A DNA stretch of 64,000 nucleotides from Branchiostoma lanceolatum (lineage: Eukaryota; Chordata; Leptocardii; Amphioxiformes; Branchiostomatidae): positions 28,914,642-28,978,641 of the forward strand of contig NC_089722.1 in the NCBI RefSeq assembly GCF_035083965.1, in the 5' to 3' direction. Positions 49,501 through 59,947 of the stretch are shown here, one piece after another. Under the pieces are notes generated by a model. It ran no database searches and was not told the DNA's origin. It was given only the letters and a program-made list of their open reading frames with translations. Positions within the stretch are counted from its first letter, which is position 1; every line of letters begins with the position of its first letter. The position numbers and the translations under genes were made by a program.

Positions 49501-50133
49501 AATAGTGACAAGCACATACTCTTTGTTTATCATGAAGCCAATGACCATGTGTAAAGTAGATATTACAAGATCAGGAATATATGATTTCTTTTAACAATGT
49601 ATTGCCAGAGAATGATGATAGGAATTATATATTATGACAATATCAAACCAACAGACACATTATCTATTCAAAGTTTTGGTATAAAACCTACAGTTCTCCC
49701 CTTTAGTCACTGATGAAAGACAGTGGATGCTGTCTGAAACGTTTGCTTCAAAATTTCATCCAGTTGTTTGAGAAACTGTCTTTTGGCATATCTTATTACC
49801 TGGCTTACCTTCAACGATGGAACAGGCAATACATTGTAAACATGATCATCTCAATTTCAGGCCAACAAGGATCCCCATGAACGCCTAAACCCCAAATACT
49901 TCATGTACCACCGTGACGTGGCGAGTTCCGGATCGTACATAAACCTGAGGGAAGTGTTCCTCCGCGCGAACCTGGAGCCCGGCGATTACGTTATCGTTCC
50001 CTCCACCTTCGGAGCAGAGGAACAGGGATCCTTCCTCATCAGGATCTTCACGGAGAAGAACATTGAGGTCAAACCACTCCGCAACCAGTTCAACATGTAC
50101 TCCTACAACTGCTACGTACAGGACAAGTGGTAG
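40524..50133 (+). CDS. Calpain cysteine protease without EF-hand domain
   Basis: Thirteen exons: 40524-40888, 41288-41450, 42346-42486, 42919-43056, 43516-43727, 44157-44325, 44455-44538, 44844-44932, 46103-46180, 47078-47169, 48677-48802, 49209-49345, 49861-50133. All junctions keep frame, giving 688 residues. The catalytic triad is complete: C251 (MLGDCWFLV), H415 ([12 protein letters not shown]) and N439 ([13 protein letters not shown]). The CBSW domain follows ([38 protein letters not shown]). The protein ends at QDKW, with no penta-EF-hand or C2 domain. The first ~170 residues are an acidic/basic, Pro/Gln-rich extension (a [15 protein letters not shown] run). The N terminus MGICYS has Gly2 and Cys4, a possible myristoylation/palmitoylation signal, which would place this Ca2+-regulated protease at membranes. 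Ca2+ control would rest on the core and CBSW domains alone. Confidence 0.93.
44014..44156 (+). repeat. Partial tandem duplication with decoy 3' splice site
   Basis: About 95-100 bases preceding calpain exon 6 are duplicated, including the acceptor and the first ~25 exon bases. The copy TTTTGTAG|ACTCCGGGGTTCATACGAG (exon-like from 44063) parallels the real TTTGTAG|ACTCCGGGGCTCATACGAG at 44157. Using the decoy would read into a stop after about 20 codons. The copies differ at several sites, so the duplication is not very recent. Confidence 0.85.
44989..45206. mobile_element. TIR element, TAGCCTGG family (d)
   Basis: The left end TAGCCTGGATACCAGACC is mirrored by GGTCTGGTACCCAGGCTA. Interior inverted blocks (CGCGGTCTC, CACAAGAGATAATAAGGGG) suggest a longer member of the same family as 13811-13896. 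It lies in the calpain intron after exon 8. Confidence 0.75.
46318..46779. mobile_element. TIR fold-back element rich in GGTAC palindromes
   Basis: The left TTAGTGCTGCGTACC matches the right end in reverse complement (CTAGTGCTGCTTACTGG). The interior is full of short palindromes (GGTCCGGACC, GGTACCGGTAC-like) and AGGTAC/GTACCT repeats. It lies in the calpain intron between exons 9 and 10. Confidence 0.6.
47191..47556. mobile_element. TIR fold-back element next to calpain exon 10
   Basis: The arms are about 80 bases long: CCCTCCTCCAGCAAGC...CTGCTCTTCTGACCCAA at the left, and TTGGGTCAGAAGAGCAG...CCTGCTGGAGGAGGG at the right. The element starts only about 20 bases after the exon 10 donor. Confidence 0.75.
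47852..47857 (+). other. Possible 6-base in-frame microexon of the calpain
   Basis: The sequence TTCAACACTTCAG|GTAGTG|GTAAGT, preceded by a pyrimidine-rich run, has a strong acceptor and donor exactly six bases apart. Including it would add Gly-Ser in frame between exons 10 and 11. The gene is open with or without it; it is therefore not counted in the CDS. Confidence 0.3.
49670..49825 (+). repeat. Hammerhead-like retroelement fragment, copy 3
   Basis: The core at 49710-49740 reads CTGATGA, then the perfect stem AAGACAG...CTGTCT, then GAAAC, an exact match to the conserved hammerhead core bases. The tail ATCCAGTTGTTTGAGAAACT and TATCTTATTACCTGGC follows. It lies in the last calpain intron, about 35 bases before exon 13. 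Confidence 0.75.
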
Positions 50134-51746
50134 TGAAACATGCTACTGTTCATATTCTGGCTAATGGTGGATGTTTATGTGTTGCAAAATCTTATCATCA
50201 TTGGAACACCTTTGGACAGAAGAAGTCCAGTTGTTGTGGAAGGTGTTTGATGCTGGTCCGTAAGGAAGTTAGAATTGTGTAGTAGGTCTTGTGTGATTAC
50301 AGATAGGAGGATAAAACTTTATGGTTGTCTTAAATCAAGAATTGAAACATGGATTTACTACAGCAAACATTGTGCTGTTACCGTTATACTTGATAAGGTT
50401 ACATAAAAACTAGTGTGCACCTGTCAATATTTTGGAGTTGGGAATACGTGATAAAATGAGTTCAAGCGATTAATACTATTGTTGCCAGTTGTGTTTTAGC
50501 GTTACAATCAATCTTTATCAAAATCCTTGGCAGTAAAAATACAAGAGTGTAATGCCTGTCGAGTCAGAGGGAAAATGAGATTTTTGTCTAACCTTTGCAC
50601 TTTTGGAGGGTTACTAGTAGCATGCACAAACAGCACAGGTAATGTGACCTCTTTCAAGTAGCCCTATGATAGTATGAATGGCATTAAGTGCACTGCACAG
50701 CTCAGCATACTCATAGAGGCCTACTGTTGACTTGCATTTGCCCATCAATGCATGTTACCGTTAGGAGCTTTGACACAGTATGTATTGTCAATTTGGACAA
50801 AATTCTTGGGAAGAAAGCAGACAATGCGTTTCCTGGGGAGTTGTAAACAATGTATTATAAGAATGAATTTGAAGGTGGATGTTACTGAATGTCTGAGGTG
50901 CGAACAGTAGCCAATCTGTTTAGATGGTAGTAAGGGAGACTTTGGTGATACAAGTTTCTGAGAGTTGAGACAATGAAACTAGAGAGTCAAAGGAAAATAG
51001 AGTTCCACAAACTGTTATGTGTACATCTGGTGAGAAATTTGTCTTTGATTTTAAGGACAGCAGCACTTCTGAATCAGTAGGATGTTCATTTTTAAAGCAC
51101 AAGCACAACTATATGATACACACTTACTGTATTCTGCAATGTGTAAGCAAACATCAACAGTGAAAATATGTTACCGGGGAAGTAAAAACAATTTGGATGA
51201 AATGTTGGCAAAATAGGCAGTGTTCTACTATGACACAAAAATAGCAATTGTTAATTTTTTCAGCATGCAAATCAAGAGAAAACAAGCAATCTTAAATAAA
51301 AGCTTTGAAGCTATCTGGCTGTATTGCCTCTTCCATCAAATTCTGGCTATTGCATTATAAAGGTCAAAAACAGATTATACTATAGGCATATGGATTTATA
51401 ATATAGGTACTTGATTTAGACGGAAGCTTCACTGTCTGGGGTGGCTGAATGTCACTGATTGTTTAATTAGACTATTAGAAACTCAACAAATGCTCTGAAT
51501 AGTTGAGTATGTAATACAAATTATGACAAATCCCTTGTCCTTTTATGTCTTCAATGTAAATAGTAGTCCCAGCCCTTAGCAAAGACATAAGACAAAGAAA
51601 GTCATGCTAAGGCAGATTGGAGGTGCATGCTTTTCTGATGACTTTATTCCTTAGCTTACAGTATGGATATCATTCGTACATCCTTTATTTGAGTAAAGTT
51701 TACGCCTTCAGTTGACAACTTTGTTGATGGACATTATTGGGAAGAT

Positions 51747-51752
51747 AATAAA
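51747..51752 (+). terminator. Candidate distal calpain polyadenylation signal
   Basis: AATAAA about 1.6 kb after the calpain stop; another AATAAA lies near 51296. A long 3' UTR is plausible, but the used site cannot be told from sequence. Confidence 0.35.
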
Positions 51753-52341
51753 GACACAATGCCACATCTGTTGGTTAAATGTTGTTCTTTCTTTTATGTA
51801 TACCTGAATGAAACATGCATTGTATGAAGCAATGACTGTCCTGTATATTGAGTAAAGTACTAGTCTCTACCTCTGCATGGCTTAGCTATGGATAACTACC
51901 TATGGATAGCTATGTTGTACCTACATGTAACTACATTCAGCAGGCTGACTGACACTCCCCTTTGGCAAAGTCACAAGACATCAGGTACATGTCCTTTTGT
52001 ATCTCATGTTTGCACTTTCAATTGGCTCTTTTTCTTCAATTGAAACAACTTTATACAAAAGAATAATCATATTGCACAGTAGGCTAATTGCAACTTATTA
52101 AAGGTACCTTAATAAATATGCCACATATTTGTGGTTCAGCATGTCTTTGATATAATCAGCACCATATATATTGCACTAGGCTTTATGACTATATCAATTG
52201 GTAAATATTTGACTTTGCAACATCATCATCATCTCGCTTGTCACCTTCTTGGTCTTAATAGAATTGTTCCATAAACGTTTTCACTTCATCCTCTTGTTAT
52301 CTCCAACAGCTATGATAATTTAGACTCAGGTAAGCATGTGT

Positions 52342-52617
52342 ACCCGGTATTGGTCGATTTCTTGCAGCGGTGCTCGCGCGCGCATTTGGCCACGACGTAG
52401 CGACAGTGCACGTGCGTGTGTTCTGCCACCCACTAGCAGTGATGCACGCGCTGATTGCGAGGAATTAGTGCTGTGCGTGCACTGAAATTAAATCATGCGT
52501 GTACAAGGCCACACCAGATCTTAGGTACACGCGCTTGGTTCGTGCACGTGCACCATCGCTACCGCCTGGTCAAATGCACGCGTGAGCACCACCGCGAGAA
52601 ATCGACCAATATCGGGT
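52342..52617. mobile_element. 276-bp TIR element, GC-rich
   Basis: The left ACCCGGTATTGGTCGATTTC...GCGGTGCTCGCGCG is mirrored by the right CGCGTGAGCACCACCGCG...GAAATCGACCAATATCGGGT, arms of about 50 bases. The interior has many GTGCACG/CGTGCAC palindromes. It ends under 40 bases from the stop codon of the - strand calpain, so it probably lies in that gene's 3' UTR. Confidence 0.85.
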
Positions 52618-52654
52618 CCATAAACTTAGCTCCTAGGCTATAACATGGCAGGAC

Positions 52655-55600
52655 TTAATCAAAGGCAACAGAAAGGACAAATTTCCCTTCACAGTTTGGC
52701 TTGTGAGTGGAAGGCACAATGACATAGCACCCAGCTGGGAGAACCAACTGTTTGGACACCCTGGTCAGATACTGGTGAGGAACACAGTTCCCAACGCCTG
52801 CTTTCTTAAAGAACTCCCTGTTGGTGATTCTTTCACACTTCTCAACCTAAAAACACAGAGACAGTGGACTCAGTACCTTAGCACTACAGGTGAGCATTTT
52901 AACATCAAAACAAAACAAACAAACAAACACATCGTTTTAAACAATGCCTCTATTTTCATGGAGGTAAAAAGTTGCTCCAATTTAGTAATATGCAAATATA
53001 ACAATAGTATATAATACACACTCAAAATATCTACTGTTAACATTACAAAATAGAAGGAAACATTTATGAGACCCTGTACCTTACCTTATAGACATGGAAA
53101 GCAGCAGCATGGCACATATATTGTAGATTTGGCTGTTTCTCCTGTTTTAGTGTGATTGTTACAGCTCTGCCGTTTTCATCTCCTACAATTTGGGAAAGAT
53201 GACAAAAATTATTCTGAATATCATTCTACATTTCAATATTCAACTTGGTCATTTTGATCTTGTCCTTCATTTGATAAATACAACTAAATAAGCACTTTAG
53301 AATAACAAATTACAGTGGAAAACAATGGACAGGTACTGTCCCTGGTGCTAAGGTAACACACACAAAACATGCTGTATTTGAAACCATTTACTCGAAAATT
53401 ATTCTTTTTCCTTACAATTCAATATATATATTCAACTTGGTCACTTTGATCTTGTCCTTCACTTGATGAATACAATCAAATAGGCACCTTAGAAAAACAA
53501 ATAACAGTGGAAAAACAATGGACAGGTACTGTCCCTGGTGCTGAAGTACACACACATAACATGCTGTATTTGAAACCATTTACTCAAAAATTATTCTTTT
53601 CCCTTTCAATTCAATAGTCAACTTGGTCACATTGATCTTGTCATTCACTTGATAAATGCAATTAAATAAATATTTTAGAGTAACAAATTAGTGGGAAAAC
53701 AATGGACAGGTACTGTAAAGTATGCTGTATTTGAAAGCATCTACTTGAAAGAACATTAAGAAGCGTTTAACCTGTGGATAAACAGAAGAAGTACAGTGGG
53801 TTGGTGTGGAAAAAGGATAAACAGGTACTGTCCCTGGTGCTGAAGTTCAAAAGTAACACACACAACAAAGCATGCTGTACTGTAAATGCATAAATGTTTG
53901 TGGTCGTTTTATATTTGCAGTTTACGCTTAAAAACACTGTGAAAAGCCGGTCCATTGTGTGACTGTATCATTTCTTTTATCGTTTCCACCGCGAACTCAA
54001 AACCACCGTGAAAACTCCATTTTCTCCCTACCGCGAATCTAAATCCCCGTGAACATTTCTGCATTTACAGTATTTGAAAGCATCTATTTGAAAGAATGCT
54101 AAGAAGTGTTTAACCTGTGGGTACACAGAAGAAGTACTGAGGGTTGGTGTAGAAGTTCTTGTAGTTCCTGCAGCCTCCAGCATTCACACCAGCCTCCCAC
54201 TGGCCATGGAAGGTCAGGGTGTGTCCTGGTGGGCGGGGCAGACCTGAGGCGTGGCTGTCACCTAGCAACATGGATGGGAGTTCCCTAAAGTGTACAAAAC
54301 GTACAGACTTGGAAGTATTGTTTGATACAGTGTAGCACTGAAAGCAGGGGGCGCAACAACTTGAGGCAAATTTGAAGACAAAAAATTGCTCCGGACAAGT
54401 CCGGAGATAATATCAACATTTGATGTTATTTGTAGTACACAATCATTACTTTCTTTATCTCCAAAAGTATCTACAAATCATTGATCATAAAATTTCCAAA
54501 AGGGTCTTGTTGCGATTGGTAGCAATTCAGTTATCACTATTATAATTATAGCAACCATTGGCACAGCATTTATGTTTCACCATCACTTTTCCACTGTTGT
54601 CTTTGCTAACCTGAGTTCAAATGGCCATGAAGAGAAAATTCTCAACAGAAATCCTTTTCCAATGTCAGGTTGAAAAGTGTTTGGGATGATGATGTAGGCT
54701 CCAGGCTTCAGCAGGCATGTTAGAGTCACTTCCCTGGCATGGGCGTGGGGAGGGGTTGTCATGGCAACGGGGTCATCCTTGATGAAGTCTGGAGCAGCCA
54801 GTCTTGTAGGCGTATCTCCTGCCTAAAGAGAGAGGCCAGTTAATGTGTGGAACATCAGTATAAATGGATTTGTGCCACAGACTGTGAATAAGTCAATTTA
54901 TTGCTTGGATCGTCCAAGGAGGTTTAAGAATGGCTGAAGAAGGTAAGTCTAAAGATTCAGAAGTGATTCCCAAAATTAGCTTAAGAACAAGTGAAGTGTC
55001 TTCATTTTAAGAAAGATCTGGATCCAGATAATTCTCACAAAAGATTCTTTACTACTGCGACAAAAGATCACATCCTATCTTTGCAGTTTAGCAATGTTCT
55101 GCCAGAGGGTGCTTTTCTCACAACAAAAGGTATCAAATCTCCTTCAATAAGCTCACAGTATCATGACTAACCTGCCAGACGTGCATCCCGATAGCTTTTT
55201 CCTGAGACTTCCAGTCTGACTGTAGTCTGTTAGTTTGCTGCATCAGGGTCAGCAGTACAAAACTCTCCTGGTCATCACTGTTGCTTCCCCAGTTCTCAGA
55301 GGAAGCTGTAGACACAAATTACAGCATAACATTACTTGGGATGTCCCTATAGCTCAACTGGTTCCAATTAATTCCTAACTGGCAGACCCTCGTTCAATCC
55401 CGGATCAAGACATTTCAGTTGGGAATGCACCTGAAGGGATGTAAAATGGGGGCCCTTTGTTGCAGGAGGTGCCTTGAGTACGTTAAGGAGAAGGGCTAGC
55501 AACCCCTCTCTGTAAAGATATACCCTACTACTGCAAGGAAACTTGCTGAACTGAACGTTACATTATAAACACACTTTCCTTCCTGAGTGAAATTCTGCTA

Positions 55601-58600
55601 TAAAATGTATTAGTCATGTAAAATACAGTACTGTTGACCCAACAATACACAACAGAAGGGGGGGGGGGACTTTTTTCTTTAAAAAATGGATCATCTTACT
55701 ATACCTTGGACGGTGAGCAGGTATTGGGGGTTTGTGGGATAGGTCTCCAGGTTGTTACGGCAACCACCTGCAGACACGCCCATCTCCCAGCATCCCTCTA
55801 CTTTCTCCTCATGCCATTTCACTGTTTGAGCACACAGAGGACACATGTTGATGTTCATATGTTCTCCAAGCAGAGGTTTGGCTCTGGATGGTTTCATGTC
55901 TTAGTCATTTTCGTCAGGCTTTCTCTTTTGTCAAAATAGAAAGACCGACAAAAACGACTAAACGATACGTCAAAAATCAAGAGACCAACCTCTGCGCTTG
56001 AAGAGTAGAAGTTCATAACAGGACAGGAATTTTTTCACAGCACTTCTCAGCAAATTGCAACTGATTCCCAGCAACCAGTAGCTGATTCCTTTTGACCATT
56101 TTTTCACAAAATCATATCAGCAACAGATATTACTTGAAAGATGTAACAATCTGTTATCATGGCTTTATACAAAATAATCTAATTCTTACTGTGGATGAGA
56201 CATCACCAATTGGTTCAAGACTTCAACATTTTAAGGGGATTTACTGTCCAAAATGACAGTGATACTTTAAGCATCAAATATCCCAACTTCCAAAACAGAA
56301 CAATTCTTCAAGCAGCCCCAGGTATCAGAAAAGTTCAAATGACTATCTGACCACTTACAGCAGTCATCCATGTTGTTGCCATGGCAACTGGTTGTGAGGT
56401 CAAAGAGCTGTAGGTCAGGAACAGGAGAGGCAATGGTGACCTCATGGAACTCCTGACAAAAGTCTGCAAATTTCATCCTGAAAAACTCTGATGGTCAGAT
56501 AATGGAAGATCATAATATAATGTAATTAAAAAATGAGGTTATTACAGATCATGATGATAATTTCTATGACTGGTTGTTCTGTTCTGATTCAGGTTGTTTA
56601 TGGCAATGTTTTAAAAATCGAGGAAGAAGCAAATTTACCAAAACTTTCAACTCGGGAGGCACAAGCCTTTTGTCAAAGTGAGGTTACAGAATCAAATAGG
56701 AGACAAGTTCATTATCATGGGAATGTCATGTTTTCAAAAACATGGCATTTGCAACTGTATTTACGACATTTTCTATGACATGCTCTCACAGCAGTTAGCA
56801 CAGTGAAAACCTTCACCGACGAAAATCTTTTGTCTGTTGAAATTTCAAAGGACAAGACAGAAGGTTATCAGTACAACACGTGGGCCCTAGGGTAAAACTA
56901 TTGTAACGCTGTTGTTATTAGTCTCAGAAAAGGGAGAAACATACATGTACATGTACATCATCATTGTGACAGAGAACCAAACTTTTGCTATACTGGTAAG
57001 TTACGCAGTTCACAACTTGCTCAGAAAATCATTGTCGCCTTAGTTTGTAGCTCCTGAGCTATTTTTTTTCATCTTAAAACTCCTTACATTGCTCTCTTTT
57101 ACATTAAGCTTCAAAATATGCATGAACCCTTTCAAAAATGTGATGCACATAGTGCCCATGATATCTATGATATGTGTGGAAGTTTAAGTTCCCTGTTGAA
57201 AACCTAGTCTGTCGTTATATAACTCTGAATCTGTGCATACCAGCAGTGCAATGATTGGTAAAATTTAACTTTTACAAGAACAACACAACTTTACACAGAG
57301 ATTCTCTAAATACCAAGTCACTAAGGCTTTCTGCATTCGTTTATGAAATAGTAGACTGCAAACAACATGTTTGAAAAGCATGGTTAAATGTTGGGTGGAG
57401 TTCAGTGAAATGGTTGAAAGAAATAATTGCATTCTAGGCATACACGTAGGCTGGTTAATAATAGGATTGGGGTTCAAATAACAGCTTTTGTAAAACCAAA
57501 TCGTCCAGTCATCCGTAAGTCACGCAATGTGTTGGCCTTCCTCTGTCTGAGATATAACATTAAACCTGCAATTCAGCATGCATTAAAACTCAGCTTCTAT
57601 ACTTAAGGTGAAGCCCCTCCCTGCATGGAAACTTCTTTTAGAACTCATAATGTACTTATTTGCAAGTGAAATAAGACACACCTGGTTCTGCAAATAATCT
57701 ATAATGCCTTTAATTTGGATTATGTCCTTGTTGTGTTTGTGGTTTTGTTAATTACATAGTAGCTGTAACAGGTAACAAGTATACTTTGTATACTTAATGC
57801 TAACATGCAGAAGTTGTTAAGTTTTAAACAAATTGCTTTACTTCAACTGTTTAAATTTGACACACATGACCAAATCACAACCTCTCTTATGTAACAGCAC
57901 TAATCTTATAGAAACCTCCTCTGAGTCAACAATCACAGTATACAACTTCTTAAACATCAACCTTGTATTAATCTTGACAAAAAATCTTTCAGCACAGATT
58001 TTGTCTTTACTTGTCAGCTACATAAAATCTGATGAAATGTATCGAAACGTCACAGTAAATATGTCAAGTTATGAGCCAAATGCCAAACGTCACAATGATA
58101 GTCAGCATACCAGCCAAAGAAGTTTCCAGCACCCACAAGGATCTACCTGACCTTTATGACTGTGGGTGACACACAAGTAAATAAATTCCTTACATTTTGT
58201 CTAAAGCATTACTTCCTTAAGAGTTTGATGAAACAGTTGTCCACCTCATAGAACACCTGTTTCTGACTGACCTTGACATTCTTGATCCTGTTGACAACAC
58301 ACTACTGTCTCACCTGCAGTATGTGGGTGTTTGTCCTCCCCAGGGGTTGTGAAGACTCAGCCAGACATCACCCTCTGATTCTCCACTTCCCTGGAGTGAC
58401 AACGTTTCAAGTAGAATGATGATTGCACAGACATTGTTTCCTCCATCAGAGAGGTTACCATTAAACCAATATAATCTTTTTCAAGTAATACAAAGTTATG
58501 AATGGACTTTTAGAATTTTTGGTATGTATGGGTAGATCCTAAGCCTAAAGAGGACCTGAGATAGGCTTTAAGACTGATTTAGATCCAGCTAATGTGATCC

Positions 58601-58926
58601 AGTAACTGCTTAAAGCATAGAACAATCCCAGTGTCACAGCTTTGTTTGAAATGATCTTTTGCCATGCAATATAACAGTTTCTTCAATCAGGGAAATGCCA
58701 CATTGCTTATGAAATACTTGAAAAAGGAAATAAAACGTTTATGACACTGTTGTATCTTTGTAGAACTGACAAAACTGAGAAATATTTGAATCACAATCTC
58801 ACCCCTCCTCCCTCCAACTTACAAGTTGCAGAGAAAAGCTGATGTTACCTTTTGCACTGAGGTAATGTTGTAGGCATGCGGCTGGCACAGTTCCTCTTTT
58901 GGGTGGCTGGGCTCCCTTACACGATG
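52655..58926 (-). CDS. Tandem-CBSW calpain (CAPN10/CAPN7-like), 5' half not found
   Basis: Exons in coding order: 58849-58926, 58314-58390, [an unidentified exon], 56359-56477, 55705-55821, 55172-55305, 54611-54822, 54115-54284, 53085-53182, 52655-52846 (TAA). The first holds the catalytic His (CQPHAYNITSVQK), the second the catalytic Asn (WLSLHNPWGG). The rest encode two successive CBSW domains, each with an AGGCRN motif ([26 protein letters not shown]), followed by GMHVWQ/FHVYK and PGAYIIIPNTF/AGCYVIVPST. Two CBSW domains after the protease core are seen in CAPN10- and CAPN7-type calpains; CAPN10-like is my preference. Phases fit across every listed junction except the gap between 58314 and 56477. 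There an exon running from NPWG to the FW(M) motif must exist, but I could not place it. The catalytic-Cys half is not visible upstream to the window end. Confidence 0.85.
53229..53765 (-). repeat. ~190-bp tandem repeat in a calpain intron, 3-4 copies
   Basis: Units begin near 53229, 53424 and 53611, sharing TCAACTTGGTCA, GATCTTGTCCTTCA, AACAATGGACAGGTACTGTC and CATGCTGTATTTGAAA. A partial fourth copy of the GGTACTGTCCCTGGTGCTGA part is near 53824. They lie in the intron between exons 54115-54284 and 53085-53182. Confidence 0.85.
53740..53812 (-). pseudogene. Duplicated exon end with intact decoy donor
   Basis: This block repeats 54083-54155: intron sequence plus the last ~40 bases of calpain exon 54115-54284, about 343 bases downstream in the gene. 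On the - strand it still reads NP-YFFC and keeps CCACAG|GTTAAAC as a donor, but no acceptor accompanies it. It is a leftover of tandem duplication, possibly driven by the adjacent 190-bp repeats. Confidence 0.8.
53878..54072. mobile_element. Fold-back element, TACTGTAAATGC family (a)
   Basis: Termini TACTGTAAATGCATAAATG and CATTTCTGCATTTACAGTA are inverted copies. The interior has GTTTCCACCGCGAA and ACCGCGAATC blocks shared in sense with 59232-59445. It lies between the decoy exon end and the real exon. Confidence 0.8.
55342..55565 (+). mobile_element. tRNA-derived SINE, family A copy 2
   Basis: The head GTCCCTATAGCTCAACTGGT and the degenerate B box GACCCTCGTTCAATCCCGG match the layout of 18826-19085. 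The body shares GGGATGTAAAATGGGGGCCC and GGAGGTGCCTTGAGTACG-like blocks. It is in a calpain intron, opposite to the gene. Confidence 0.7.
55863..56005. mobile_element. Fold-back element, CTCCAAGCAGA family (c)
   Basis: The left CTCCAAGCAGAGGTTTG is mirrored, with a small indel, by AACCTCTGCGCTTGAAGAG. The inner AAGACCGACAAAAACGAC resembles the inner arm of 19783-19973. Lies in a calpain intron. Confidence 0.75.
56478..58313 (-). other. Calpain intron space hiding at least one exon
   Basis: Phases require an exon here entering with two leftover bases and leaving with TG to complete Trp before MKFADFCQEF. I tested donor-like sites near 56640, 57237, 58105 and 58230; none gave an open frame with calpain-like Trp spacing. 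No other gene is seen. Confidence 0.5.
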
Positions 58927-59947
58927 CTGCATAGACAAGACATTACAATTGATATTTATCTACCAATATCATGTAAAACGTTAGAGAGCCAGAAAGTTCT
59001 TAAAGACAACACAATATAAAAATATTCAAGAAGTACCAAGTCTTGTACTTTCAATTCTCTGAGTCCATAAAGCTTTTTCAAACAACAATCTACTATCTGC
59101 CATTGGCCAACCTAACCAACATATAATCCAGATCAATCCAATGTACACGACTGTACACTCAGTGGGTGTGCCACATTGTTTTGAAAGGGTGTTGTTTTAA
59201 TGGGTGTGCAGACTTGACGTTTTGAACTAGCTACTGTAAATGCATTTAAGTTTGCTTGGTTTTGATTTCGCGCTAAGGCGTAAATGGAGTGTTCGCGGTG
59301 GTTTAAAGTTTGCGCTATAGCCACTTATATTATTATACTACAGTATTGAACAAAAATGTTTACGGTGGTTTTAAGCTCGCGGTGAAACGGTCGCTGCGAA
59401 AACCCCGAACATGAAACCACCTTGAACATTTCTACATTTACAGTATATATAGGTGCAGTCACGTCCTTGTCTGACAGGAATTTCATCATTGCAAACTTGG
59501 GAAGGGCTGTTGAATCAACAAGAACTGTTGAGTTACTGTTGTTACAGGTACAGTATTCATAATGATTACCTTTCCCAAGAAGGCTATGTTTTATAAATGT
59601 ATACTGTAATATTAGTCTATGTAAGACTGCACGTTATACAATACAGGCCAAATCACAAGATATTCTACTTTCTGTAGCTTTACAATTTGCACCTAACTTG
59701 TCAGTTGATAAAATCTTGTCTGGGCCACAGACAAAGGTCAAACTCATGATCCAAACAACTATAATTACTGGTTGAATATAAAGGGAACACGACAACTGTT
59801 ATACAGTGCCATTTCAAGCTCAAACACGAAAATATCTTAATAATATGAAGCACACTTTTTCTCTTTCCTTCTGTTGAGAAGTACACTATATATATAGCTA
59901 TATTTTCAGATGGGTGTGTTTTGAGAGATCACACAACTTTGTAGACC
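58927..59947. other. Space between calpain His exon and K2P start
   Basis: Contains the fold-back element 59232-59445 and AT-rich DNA, with a TATATATATAGC stretch near 59888 that might serve as the K2P core promoter. No calpain exon is recognised. Confidence 0.5.
59232..59445. mobile_element. Fold-back element, TACTGTAAATGC family (b)
   Basis: Same termini as 53878-54072 (TACTGTAAATGCATTTAAG at the left, ACATTTACAGTA at the right), with a longer interior containing GTTCGCGGTGGTTTAAAG and its partial mirror. Confidence 0.8.

Larger units (their letters stand above)
50134..52654. other. Convergent intergenic space between the two calpains
   Basis: Probable 3' UTR of the + calpain to about 51.77 kb, then AT-rich DNA, then the TIR element at 52342-52617 immediately before the stop of the - calpain. 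No coding exon is supported. Confidence 0.6.
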
